A stretch of 64,000 nt of DNA from Polaromonas sp. C04 (GCF_002002705.1 NZ_MUNS01000020.1:310001-374000), one strand, 5' to 3'; shown: positions 26,241-33,615, counted from the first letter of the stretch. Program-made: numbers and translations. The notes: generated from the sequence alone by a model not told the origin.

Positions 26241-27581
26241 CTATCCCGCTCCGGAGGCGATGCCGTGCTTTTCCATGAGGCGATACAGCGTCATGCGCGA
26301 AATGCCCAGTTCGCGCGCGGCGTGCGTGACGTTGCGCCCGACCCGGTTGAAGGTGATGGAGATTGCGTCGCGCTCGGCGATGGTGCGGGCGGTATCCAGG
26401 CCGACGCTGCTCTGACCTTCTTCAACGGTCAGCCCGAGGTCTAGCGGCGTGATCATGCGCCGATCGGTCATCACCACGGCGCGCTGCACCCGGTTGAACA
26501 GTTCCCGCACGTTGCCTGGCCAGTCGTAGGCCATCATGGCGGCGATGGCCTGCTTGCTGAAGCCTTCAACCCGGGTCTTCTTGTCTGCCGTGCAGCGCCG
26601 ATAGAAGTGCTGGGCCAGCATTGGCACGTCGCCCTTGCGTTCGCGTAGCGCGGGCACCGCAAGAGTCAGCACGTTCAACCGGTAAAACAGATCTTCGCGG
26701 AAGTGGCCTGACGATACCGCTTCGGCCAGATCCACGTGCGAGGCCGCTACGACCCGCGCGTCCACCTGCAGCGTGCGCGTGGCACCGACGCGATTGATGG
26801 TTTTCTCCTGCAGAAAGCGCAGGAGGTTGGTCTGCAATTCGCGCGGCAGGTCGCCGATTTCGTCGAGAAAAATGGTTCCGCCATTTGCCATTTCAATCAA
26901 CCCGCGCTTTTCTGTGGACGCACCGGTAAACGAGCCGCGCTCGTGCCCGAACAGTTCGGAGTGAATCAGGCTCGGCGAAATGGCACCGCAATTGACCGCG
27001 ATGAACGGCCCGCTTGCGCGCGGTGAGCATTGATGTATGGCCTGTGCCGCGAGTTCCTTGCCGCTGCCGCTTTCTCCACCGATCAATACGGGCGCATTGG
27101 TGACGGCTACCTTTTTGATCTGCGAGCGCAGCAAATCGATGGCAGCGCTTTGCCCGACCATGCCCATGTGCTCGATGCAGCGCTGTTGCAGGTCATGACC
27201 CTCTCGCAAGGTCGCGCGGCCGTAGGCATGCCCCAATGTCCGGACCAGATAGCCCAGGTCCGCGGGATGCGTGTGGTAGTCGAAAAAGCAGTCGAGAATC
27301 AGGCCGCGAAAGGCTGGCGACTCGAGCGATTGCGGTGGGAAAACGCCAACCCACTCGGATGACTTTGATGCCTTCAGGCACGCCTCAATCCTGGCGATGA
27401 GATCAGGGGCTGGCTGGTTGAGCACCAGGACGCACACCAGGAAGTGGTTGCTCCCGAGGATCTGGCGGGCCGTCCCCAAATCGGTGGCCGAAACGACTTC
27501 CCAATCCTGGCTGCGCAGGTACTCTTCCACTGTGGACGGCCCGTTACCCAGTGTCAAACACAATATCTTTCGTGAGTGCAT
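26241..27581 (-). CDS. Sigma-54-dependent activator with VpsR-like N-terminus
   Basis: A 446-residue enhancer-binding protein. The N-terminal domain (residues 1-125) resembles a receiver domain but has the VpsR-type start KILCLTLGNGP, without an obvious phospho-acceptor Asp. The AAA+ core has Walker A GGESGSGKE, the sigma-54 loop GSFTGA (usual GAFTGA) and Walker B GGTIFLDEIGDLP. The Fis-type HTH at the C-terminus contains NVTHAARELGISRMTLYRLM. It begins 10 bases after the fapF-like stop and is co-directional, so both are one transcript. Vibrio VpsR activates biofilm genes with c-di-GMP; a similar role for the amyloid genes here is inferred from the two nearby -24/-12 sites. Confidence 0.88.
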   Translation of the reverse strand: MHSRKILCLTLGNGPSTVEEYLRSQDWEVVSATDLGTARQILGSNHFLVCVLVLNQPAPDLIARIEACLKASKSSEWVGVFPPQSLESPAFRGLILDCFFDYHTHPADLGYLVRTLGHAYGRATLREGHDLQQRCIEHMGMVGQSAAIDLLRSQIKKVAVTNAPVLIGGESGSGKELAAQAIHQCSPRASGPFIAVNCGAISPSLIHSELFGHERGSFTGASTEKRGLIEMANGGTIFLDEIGDLPRELQTNLLRFLQEKTINRVGATRTLQVDARVVAASHVDLAEAVSSGHFREDLFYRLNVLTLAVPALRERKGDVPMLAQHFYRRCTADKKTRVEGFSKQAIAAMMAYDWPGNVRELFNRVQRAVVMTDRRMITPLDLGLTVEEGQSSVGLDTARTIAERDAISITFNRVGRNVTHAARELGISRMTLYRLMEKHGIASGAG

Positions 27582-27591
27582 GGTGCCATTT

Positions 27592-28929
27592 CTAGAACGA
27601 CAAAGGTATCCTGAGGTTCAGCGTCAGGTCCGGTGTATCGCGCGTCAAGCCCGCGCCGACCGTGAAATTCAGGGTGGTCTTGTCGCTGTAGCGATAAGAG
27701 AAGCCGAACAGCAGTTTTGCCAGCACAACCCGGACCGACCCTGTGACCGGCACGCCGTTTTGCAGCGTGCGGCCGACGGAGTTCACGTCGACGCCGACGC
27801 TGAAGGCGGTCTTTTCATTGAGCGCCAGACCCATGCCGAAGTTGGCGCCAATGATGTCGCCGGCCTTCACTGTTCCGAGAAATTCCTGCTGGCCCCCCAG
27901 CACCGAAAGGCTCACATTGTTGCGCGCGAAGTTGTGTGCATAGCTGAAGGTTCCGAAAAACACCGCAGGGTCTGACTGGAACAACCAGGTCAATGCCGGC
28001 TGCAGCAAATAAAAGCCCGAGCCGGTCGGTTGCTCGAGCGGCAACCCGGTGCCGGCAGGATTGCCGACGCAACTGGTTACGCAGTCGGTGATTACCTCAA
28101 AGGGATCCTTGCCGGTTCGGGTCTTGAAGCGCAGCGAGCCGATCAGGTAGGGTTTGGTGGCGCTGCCTTCATTAAACTGGTAGCGCGCGGTCATCTCGAT
28201 GTCGCCGATCGCTTTGCCGCTGGTGTCAAATACGTCGTCAGCGGCCGACCCCGCGTTGAGTTGCCGGCCTACCGATGAATCCGAGCGATATACATAGGGA
28301 ATCTTGGCTTCCACCTCCATGCGGTTGGTCAGGCCATAGCGGCCGGTTAACGCGCCGGTCAGGATGCTGTCCTTGACCTGCTGCACGTCGATCAGCCCGA
28401 TCACCAGCGCCGGAATGATGGTGTAGCCGATCAGTGCAACCCGGTTGGTGGATGAGTAGCTGTACTCCAGTGACGGTTCAAACACGAACTTGCCCTTGGG
28501 CGTCAGAATGCCCGGCTGCTCGAACAGCCGTGGAATCTCGACTGCCGGTTGCGACTCCTGGCTTGGTGCGGCGCCGACCTGCACCGGATGCTGCTCCGTG
28601 TCCGCCGGATTTTGTTCACCCTGTGCATTGGGAGAGGCCTGCTCTGCATTCGTTCCCTGCGCCGTTTCGCCGGGCTGGGCATCCCTGGACTGCTGTCTCA
28701 ACGCGCGTCGCAAGGCCTGGTATTTCTTCTCCTGCTCGGTCGTTATTCGCTTCAACGTGTCGATTTGCCGACCCTGTTCGGTCAACTGCTGTTGCAGCGA
28801 TTCGATCTGCGCGCCCGAACTCTCCGGTGACGCCGACGGGCTTTGCGCCTGTGCGACGGCGCTTGATAACGCCAAGGTTGAATAAGCGAGCAAGGCAGCA
28901 GGCCTGTGCTGCAGACTTTTATTGTTCAT
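27592..28929 (-). CDS. fapF: FapF-like outer-membrane transporter (coiled coil plus beta-barrel)
   Basis: A 445-residue exported protein. Signal peptide MNNKSLQHRPAALLAYSTLA ending AVAQAQ; residues about 38-75 form a coiled coil (ESLQQQLTEQGRQIDTLKRI, then EQEKKYQALRRALRQQ); a Gln/Pro/Glu-rich linker follows; from EIPRLFEQPGILTPKGKFVF onward alternating strands form a barrel ending LNLRIPLSF with the terminal Phe of outer-membrane proteins. In Pseudomonas, FapF has this coiled-coil-plug-barrel plan and exports amyloid subunits. Here the gene is divergent from the fibre genes instead of at the operon end. RBS AGGAGG precedes the ATG. Confidence 0.78.
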   Translation of the reverse strand: MNNKSLQHRPAALLAYSTLALSSAVAQAQSPSASPESSGAQIESLQQQLTEQGRQIDTLKRITTEQEKKYQALRRALRQQSRDAQPGETAQGTNAEQASPNAQGEQNPADTEQHPVQVGAAPSQESQPAVEIPRLFEQPGILTPKGKFVFEPSLEYSYSSTNRVALIGYTIIPALVIGLIDVQQVKDSILTGALTGRYGLTNRMEVEAKIPYVYRSDSSVGRQLNAGSAADDVFDTSGKAIGDIEMTARYQFNEGSATKPYLIGSLRFKTRTGKDPFEVITDCVTSCVGNPAGTGLPLEQPTGSGFYLLQPALTWLFQSDPAVFFGTFSYAHNFARNNVSLSVLGGQQEFLGTVKAGDIIGANFGMGLALNEKTAFSVGVDVNSVGRTLQNGVPVTGSVRVVLAKLLFGFSYRYSDKTTLNFTVGAGLTRDTPDLTLNLRIPLSF

Positions 28930-28969
28930 GGCGAACCTCCTGTGCGCAGACTACATGGCCCGGTGCATT

Positions 28970-28997
28970 GCACCATCCCCTGAACAGGGGATGGTGC
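28970..28997 (-). promoter_or_regulatory. Perfect 12-base inverted repeat in the fapF leader
   Basis: GCACCATCCCCT and AGGGGATGGTGC flank a 4-base centre, 41 bases upstream of the fapF ATG. In the mRNA it would form a very stable hairpin within the predicted 238-base leader; as DNA it could be an operator. No T-run follows. Confidence 0.7.
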
Positions 28998-29177
28998 GGA
29001 AGACGCCCCGAATTCGTGTCACCTGCGCGCGAGCTGTTCCAGGGTACGCAGCGTTCTCAGACATGTACCGCGCTTTCATTTTGAATAGGAGTGCGCTATC
29101 ACTTCAAGAACAATTTGCGAGAACTTTGCACCTCGTTTTCACCCGTTTATTCATCTCAGGTCATCAATGCGCTGGTT

Positions 29178-29193
29178 TGCACAGGCACTGCCA
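29178..29193 (-). promoter_or_regulatory. Sigma-54-type promoter for fapF-like gene and activator
   Basis: TGGCAGTGCCTGTGCA on the minus strand, with GG and GC exactly 12 bases apart as required at -24/-12. Predicted start near 29167. It shares TGGCA and TGTGC(A/T) with the rightward site at 29751. Confidence 0.6.
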
Positions 29194-29750
29194 GCCTGGC
29201 GATTCAATCTGGGCGGGGTTGATGTTCCGCAGTAGCTCGAGTTTTTGTTCAATTTCCTGATACGTAAGCGGTTTTGAAACTTGCATCTAAACGTAAATAC
29301 ATCTGCTGTCGTCGCATCTGAGCGCGGATTTCATGGCCGGTTCTGTTCCAGGTCATTGGAATCAGGTGCATTCGAACCCCCTGTCACAAGATTGATGCAG
29401 TGCTTGCCTTCGCCCGAAAACCGGGCCCAAAGCGGGCCGTACGGCACTTGGCAAAGGCAGGCGCGCGTGCGCGGCCGTAACCCACCATGTAAAACTCGGT
29501 TCGAGGCGTCACAGAGTCGATACAGTTTGCATGCCCCATCTTTCCGGCTGGATCGCTTGATCCCGATTCATTTCATCGGTGATCGCAGCATCAGCAACCA
29601 TGAGGGCGAAAAGGACTGTCAACAAGATGTGACACTCCGCCGATAAAAAGCGCACTTTCCCACGTTATGGATGCTGCCGTGTTGCGCGATAACACAGGAA
29701 GTAATCGTTTTGCCTTGAGGGATGAAGGGGATTGGGACGCTCGCTGTACC

Positions 29751-29766
29751 TGGCATGGATTGTGCT
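29751..29766 (+). promoter_or_regulatory. Sigma-54-type promoter for the fibre operon
   Basis: TGGCATGGATTGTGCT, with -24 GG (29752-29753) and -12 GC (29764-29765) at the correct spacing. Predicted start near 29777, giving a 63-base leader before the fibre gene. Confidence 0.68.
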
Positions 29767-29839
29767 CAAAGACCCATGGGTGGCACTTTGCGCAACTCAA
29801 ACCGTAACCTCAACGTCATTTACTTCAAGGAGAGATGGT

Positions 29840-31039
29840 ATGAAAAAGACACTATTGGCCTCTGCCATTGCCATTGCGTTCGGCTTTAGCGGTTTGGCGA
29901 TTGCCAACACCACCGATCAGACTACGACCGACGGCAATAACACCAACACATCAACGATCACCCCCACGGATAATTCCACGAACCATTCGAACAACACGAA
30001 TAGCTCCACGAACCATTCGGGCAACTCGAACAGTTCAACGAACCATTCCTATAACACGGCCACCAGCCATTCCAATAACACGAGCACCAAGACGAAAACG
30101 ATTACGCATAATGATGCAGATGCCTCAGCCGCGGGCTCCGCCGCAGCGAACTATGGCAACGCTACGTCCAACATCAGCGACGCATTCAACAAGTCTACGG
30201 TGGTTGCCAAGAGTGAACTGAGCGGCACGGTGACCGGCAATAGCATTTCGGGTATCGGCAATAACTCCTGGAACACCGGTAATGCGAATGGTGCCAAGGG
30301 TTATGGCGGCCGCGGCGGCACCGGCAACGGTGGCAGCGCCTCCGGTTCGGGTTCAGGCGGCACAGGGGCCGGCGGCGCAGCGGCGCCTGGTGGTGCAGGC
30401 GGCAGTGCAGATAACGGCAGTGCAGACAACGGCAGTGCACACAACGGCAGTGCTCGTGCAGGCGGCGGCGGCAATGGTCGTGGTGGCAGCGCTGCTGGCA
30501 GCAACAATGGCGGTACATCGGCCGCCAATGGCGGCGGTGGCAACGACGGTGGCAACGGCGGTGGCGCGAATGGCCGGCACGGCGGTAGCCGCGTCGGTGG
30601 TGCCGGTGGTGCCGGTGGTGCCGGTGGCGCTGGCGGCAGCTCGGCGAGTGATGGCGGCGCCAGCACCCGTAGCGGTGGGGCTGGCACCGGCGGTGCCGGT
30701 GGAATGGCTTCGAATGGCAGCGCCACCAATGGCAGCGCCACCAATGGCAGCGCTACCGCCGGGAACGGCGGCAATGGCGGCGGTGGCGCCGGTGGCACCG
30801 GTGGCGCCGGCTCGGGCGGCACCAACACGGCCATGGGTGGCACCGGCGGGGCCGGCAATGGAGGTACCGGTGGCAACGGCGGCACCATCGGTGTCACCAC
30901 GGGCGCCTTCGACATGTCCAATAGCATGACCAGCGTCGGGCAATCTGCCGCGGGCATCATGATGGCCAGCCAGAACAGTGGCATGGCGTCACTGGTGCAG
31001 CAAAGCGTGAACGTTATGGCCAACGTGTACACCCACTGA
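29840..31039 (+). CDS. Secreted Asn/Ser/Thr- and Gly-rich repeat protein, probable Fap-like fibre subunit
   Basis: A 399-residue protein with no Cys. Signal peptide MKKTLLASAIAIAFGFSGLA, cut after AIA-N. Residues about 25-80 are Asn/Ser/Thr/His rich with 10-residue repeats (SSTNHSGNSN); a conserved-looking segment DADASAAGSAAANYGNA follows; residues about 150-350 are over 40% Gly with NGSA(T/D/H) and GGA units; the last 45 residues are SQNSGMASLVQQSVNVMAN-like and hydrophobic. Position ahead of FapD- and FapE-like genes suggests the amyloid subunit. It lacks the CxxC motif of Pseudomonas FapB/FapC, so it is not a direct copy. ATG 29840 has AAGGAGA upstream. Alternatives: Gly-rich adhesin. Confidence 0.72.
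   Translation: MKKTLLASAIAIAFGFSGLAIANTTDQTTTDGNNTNTSTITPTDNSTNHSNNTNSSTNHSGNSNSSTNHSYNTATSHSNNTSTKTKTITHNDADASAAGSAAANYGNATSNISDAFNKSTVVAKSELSGTVTGNSISGIGNNSWNTGNANGAKGYGGRGGTGNGGSASGSGSGGTGAGGAAAPGGAGGSADNGSADNGSAHNGSARAGGGGNGRGGSAAGSNNGGTSAANGGGGNDGGNGGGANGRHGGSRVGGAGGAGGAGGAGGSSASDGGASTRSGGAGTGGAGGMASNGSATNGSATNGSATAGNGGNGGGGAGGTGGAGSGGTNTAMGGTGGAGNGGTGGNGGTIGVTTGAFDMSNSMTSVGQSAAGIMMASQNSGMASLVQQSVNVMANVYTH
29971..30060 (+). repeat. Three 30-base tandem repeats in the fibre gene
   Basis: Units at 29971, 30001 and 30031 each contain TCCACGAACCATTC or TCAACGAACCATTC and encode 10-residue blocks of the NSSTNHS type. A degenerate fourth unit follows. Confidence 0.75.
30407..30451 (+). repeat. 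Three 15-base tandem repeats (ADNGS) in the fibre gene
   Basis: GCAGATAACGGCAGT, GCAGACAACGGCAGT and GCACACAACGGCAGT in direct succession encode ADNGS, ADNGS, AHNGS. Confidence 0.8.
30596..30631 (+). repeat. 9-base tandem repeats (GGA) in the fibre gene
   Basis: Three exact GGTGGTGCC units and one variant GGTGGCGCT encode (GGA)4. Exact repetition makes copy-number change likely. Confidence 0.8.
30713..30757 (+). repeat. Three 15-base tandem repeats (NGSAT) in the fibre gene
   Basis: Two exact AATGGCAGCGCCACC units and one with a single change encode NGSAT three times. Confidence 0.8.
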
Positions 31040-31058
31040 GCGCGGCTTAGCCCATCCT

Positions 31059-31097
31059 GCAGCCGTGGAGCATCCGTAAAAGGGGCTCCATGGCTGC
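31059..31097 (+). other. Stem-loop after the fibre gene
   Basis: Arms GCAGCCGTGGAGC and GCTCCATGGCTGC (12 of 13 pair, one G-T) around a 13-base loop, 20 bases after the fibre stop and without a T-run. Such a structure could protect the fibre mRNA and lower expression of the downstream genes, as for major pilin and curli genes (inference). Confidence 0.65.
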
Positions 31098-31136
31098 TGG
31101 TGGCGACCTATACGGGAAAGTAAAAAGGGAGTCATC

Positions 31137-31496
31137 ATGCGTTTACTCAGCTGTTCCCTGTTTTTCCTTGCGGCATTGCCTCCCCTGATGCTGACGCCTG
31201 CGGCGGCGCAGACATTGGCGGCCTCTACAGCCGTCGGGGCGGCAAGCGCGGTCAGCTTTGGCTATCCGGTCAGTGCGAATGCGCTGGCAAGCCATCGCGG
31301 CGGCGACCTGACTATCACCGACACGAAACTGTCGGGCGTGACTGCAGACAACTCGGCCAACCAGGTGGTGACGGGCACGAATGCGATCGGCGGGGGCTCG
31401 TTTTCCAATCTGAGTGGCATTCCGGTGGTGATCCAGAACACGGGTGCCAACGTCCTGATCCAGAACGCGGTTACCCTGAATTTGCAGATGAAATAA
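31137..31496 (+). CDS. Small secreted protein of the Fap-like operon
   Basis: A 119-residue protein with a signal peptide (RLLSCSLFFLAALPPLMLTP, cut after AAA-Q). The mature part ends NLSGIPVVIQNTG, then NVLIQNAVTLNLQMK, echoing the C-terminus of the fibre protein (QNSG...LVQQSVNV). I have seen similar short proteins beside C39-peptidase genes. It may be a minor subunit, nucleator or chaperone (FapA/FapB-like position), but a precise equivalent is not clear. RBS AAGGGAG is 8 bases upstream. Confidence 0.6.
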   Translation: MRLLSCSLFFLAALPPLMLTPAAAQTLAASTAVGAASAVSFGYPVSANALASHRGGDLTITDTKLSGVTADNSANQVVTGTNAIGGGSFSNLSGIPVVIQNTGANVLIQNAVTLNLQMK

Positions 31497-31508
31497 CAGG
31501 AGAACGCC

Positions 31509-32192
31509 ATGCGTCTCTTCTTGTTGACCGCCCTGGTGGCGGGTGTGTGTCATGCGCAGGCCCCGGCGCCGCGCATTGAGCTGCCGAGCATGGGCAGCGG
31601 CGACTATGCGATGCCGGTTACCAGCATCAAGCAGGCGCGTCAGGCAAGCACGCTGCTGCAGCAATACGATTTCAGTTGCGGTTCGGCGGCGATTGCGACG
31701 CTGCTGACCTATCAATATGGCTACCCGATCACCGAGCGCGCGGTATTCGATGAAATGTATGCGCATGGCGATCAGGCCAAGATCCGGCGGGAGGGTTTCT
31801 CGTTGCTGGACATGAAGAACTTCCTGGCGGCCCATGGCTTCGAGGCGGACGGCTTCAATCAACCGCTGGACAAGCTGGGCGAGGCGCGGATTCCGGCGAT
31901 CGTGCTGATCAACCAGCACGGCTACCACCATTTTGTGGTCGTCAAGGGACTGCAGGCGGACCGGGTGCTGATCGGTGATCCTGCGAATGGCACGCGAGTC
32001 GTGCCGCGTGCAGCGTTCGAAGCCAGCTGGGAGAGCCACCTGCTGTTTGTCATCCACAACCGGATGGACACTGCCAGGTTCAATCTCGCGGTGGACTGGC
32101 ATGTGGCGCCTCGCTCGCCGCTGGCCTCCGGTATTGATAGAGCGGGGTTGGGCGGTATCACTTTGCCCAAGCTCGGCCCGGGAGACTTCTGA
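31509..32192 (+). CDS. fapD: FapD-like C39-family peptidase
   Basis: A 227-residue exported protein: short signal peptide ending VCHAQ, then a C39 papain-like domain. Gln51 and Cys57 in QYDFSCGSAAIATLL, His141 in GYHHFVVVKG and Asp157 in IGDPANG form a complete catalytic set. FapD of Pseudomonas is a C39-type periplasmic protease needed for amyloid secretion, and there is no ABC transporter part here, as in FapD. Substrate is unknown; the fibre protein or the FapF-like plug are candidates. ATG with AGGAG upstream; its TGA overlaps the next ATG. Confidence 0.8.
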   Translation: MRLFLLTALVAGVCHAQAPAPRIELPSMGSGDYAMPVTSIKQARQASTLLQQYDFSCGSAAIATLLTYQYGYPITERAVFDEMYAHGDQAKIRREGFSLLDMKNFLAAHGFEADGFNQPLDKLGEARIPAIVLINQHGYHHFVVVKGLQADRVLIGDPANGTRVVPRAAFEASWESHLLFVIHNRMDTARFNLAVDWHVAPRSPLASGIDRAGLGGITLPKLGPGDF

Positions 32193-32860
32193 TGAAATAC
32201 CTACACTCTCTTTCGTGCCGTGTCGGCACATGGTTGTGTGTACTGGCGGGTGCGTGCTGCGTGTTTGGCGGTAACGCGATTGCGGCACAGGCCATCGCCA
32301 AGCCGGCGCAGGGTGGCGAGGTATGGCTCGCCGCCAGCAACAAGACGCTGGACGGAATGCGTGGCGGCTTTGACATCGGCGCCGGCCTGACGGTGTCGTT
32401 TGGCGTTGTGCGTTCCATTGCCATCAACGGCAATCTGCTCGTTACTACATCGTTCAACATCGCCGACCTGAGCAAAATTACGCCGGTGCAGGCGGCATTC
32501 ATCAATCAGCAGGTGGGCGCCCTGAATCTGATACAAAACGGCCCGGGCAATACTGTTCAACCTGCCGCCACGCCTGCCACCGTCGCTACAGCTACGGGCC
32601 CAGTGTCTCCAGGTACTCCATCCCCGAGTTCTGCGAACTCTGCATCTCCGACTTCCGTCACCCTGGGCACCGCTACCTTGAGTACCGCTCCCTTCAATGG
32701 CGCGGCGTTCGGCACGTTTATCCAAAATACCTTGAACAACCAGAACATACAGAACCAGACCGTGATCAATACAAGCACCAATAGCTTGAGCATGTTGAAG
32801 GGGATGAATTGGCTCAACACCTTGAATAGCGCACTGTCGAGTGCGTTTGGAAGTCGGTAA
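32192..32860 (+). CDS. fapE: FapE-like secreted protein
   Basis: A 222-residue protein with a signal peptide (TWLCVLAGACCVFGGNAIAA). The first conserved block LDGMRGGFDIGAGLTVSFG with INGNLLVTTSFNIADLSKIT, a Pro/Ala/Thr/Ser-rich linker (residues about 125-160), and a second block FIQNTLNNQNIQNQTVIN with SLSMLKGMN make it resemble FapE, a minor extracellular component of Fap fibres. It is the last gene of the operon and its ATG overlaps the fapD stop (TGATG). Confidence 0.72.
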   Translation: MKYLHSLSCRVGTWLCVLAGACCVFGGNAIAAQAIAKPAQGGEVWLAASNKTLDGMRGGFDIGAGLTVSFGVVRSIAINGNLLVTTSFNIADLSKITPVQAAFINQQVGALNLIQNGPGNTVQPAATPATVATATGPVSPGTPSPSSANSASPTSVTLGTATLSTAPFNGAAFGTFIQNTLNNQNIQNQTVINTSTNSLSMLKGMNWLNTLNSALSSAFGSR

Positions 32861-32911
32861 GGAAGGGGCTGTTCGAATCCGGGCTGGGGCCATGCTACAA
32901 TTTGCGGCTAC

Positions 32912-32988
32912 GCGGCTGTAGCTCAGTTGGATAGAGTACTTGGCTACGAACCAAGGGGTCGTGGGTTCAATTCCTGCCAGCCGCACCA
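32912..32988 (+). tRNA. tRNA-Arg (anticodon ACG)
   Basis: Acceptor GCGGCTG/CAGCCGC, anticodon stem CTTGG/CCAAG with loop CTACGAA (ACG), T-loop TTCAATT and encoded CCA. A TACAAT hexamer at 32896-32901 is a plausible -10 box. Confidence 0.95.
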
Positions 32989-32994
32989 AACGAC

Positions 32995-33025
32995 AAGCCC
33001 GCAATCCCTGGATTGCGGGCTTTTT
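32995..33025 (+). terminator. Intrinsic terminator after tRNA-Arg
   Basis: Arms AAGCCCGCAATCC and GGATTGCGGGCTT with a 2-base centre, followed by TTT. It ends 20 bases before greB. Confidence 0.85.
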
Positions 33026-33044
33026 CATTGGTTGTGAAGCCACC

Positions 33045-33602
33045 ATGAACAAGGCCTTTACCAAAGAGACCGATGCAGATGACGATGACGCCGACCTGTC
33101 GCCGGCGCCATTGCCTGCAGGCGGGAAAAACTACATCACGCCCGCGGGATTTGCCCGGCTGCGCGCCGAATTGCTGGAGCTGATGGACAGTGAGCGGCCT
33201 AAAGTGGTGGAGGCCGTGCACTGGGCGGCCCGCAACGGGGACCGCTCGGAAAATGGCGACTACCTGTACGGCAAGAAACGCCTGCGCGAAATCGACCGGC
33301 GCATCCGTTTCCTGACGAAACGGCTGGAGATTGCCGAGGTCACCGACCCGAGCGTCCATCACGGCAGTGACCAGATTTTCTTCGGCGCCACCGTCACTTA
33401 TGCCGATGCCTCCGGCCAGGAGCGCACCGTGACCATTTTGGGCATTGACGAAGCAGATAGCGCGAAGGGTCAGGTGAGCTGGATTGCGCCGATCGCCAGG
33501 GCGCTCTTGAGAGCGCACGAGGGGGACGCCGTGAAGCTGATGACGCCGGCAGGGGCGCAGGAAATCGAGGTGCTCGCGGTGGCCTATCCGCCAGCGGCGT
33601 GA
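33045..33602 (+). CDS. greB: Transcription elongation factor GreB
   Basis: A 185-residue Gre factor that makes RNA polymerase cleave backtracked transcripts. The coiled-coil N-terminus has NYITPAGFARLRAELLELM and the acidic tip NGDRSENGDYLYGKKRLREIDRR, the form typical of GreB; the C-terminal FKBP-like domain follows. An acidic N-terminal extension (DADDDDADLSP) is common in Burkholderiales. Start at ATG 33045; the open frame upstream lies in the tRNA and was excluded. Confidence 0.94.
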   Translation: MNKAFTKETDADDDDADLSPAPLPAGGKNYITPAGFARLRAELLELMDSERPKVVEAVHWAARNGDRSENGDYLYGKKRLREIDRRIRFLTKRLEIAEVTDPSVHHGSDQIFFGATVTYADASGQERTVTILGIDEADSAKGQVSWIAPIARALLRAHEGDAVKLMTPAGAQEIEVLAVAYPPAA

Positions 33603-33615
33603 GGAAGGGCGCCTG

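Larger units (their letters stand above)
28930..29839. other. 910-base divergent control region of the Fap-like locus
   Basis: No convincing gene. It holds a minus-strand and a plus-strand sigma-54-type site, a perfect 12-base inverted repeat, and two similar elements, CTGTCACAAGATT at 29381 and CTGTCAACAAGAT at 29616, which might be activator sites (weak). Its A+T content is higher than in flanking genes, and open frames of about 110 codons inside lack homology and ribosome binding sites. Confidence 0.6.

Noticed and set aside
29030-29055. Minus-strand TGGAACAGCTCGCGC as an alternative fapF sigma-54 site
   Set aside because: Spacing is right but both elements are poor; the site at 29178-29193 is much closer to consensus.
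28922-29646. Open frames of 112 and 121 codons in the fapF-fibre gap
   Set aside because: No ribosome binding site, no recognisable domains, Cys/Arg/Ser-rich composition, and they cover the predicted promoter elements.
29781-29795. TGGCACTTTGCGC as a second sigma-54 site upstream of the fibre gene
   Set aside because: GG and GC are not 12 bases apart, so it does not fit the -24/-12 geometry.
30301-30890. PE_PGRS-like or collagen-like protein
   Set aside because: No PE domain and no Gly-X-Y periodicity with Pro; the Gly-rich part is one section of an exported fibre-like protein.
31509-32192. Bacteriocin-processing C39 ABC transporter
   Set aside because: Only the peptidase domain is present, with a signal peptide and no membrane or ATPase part; a FapD-like role fits better.
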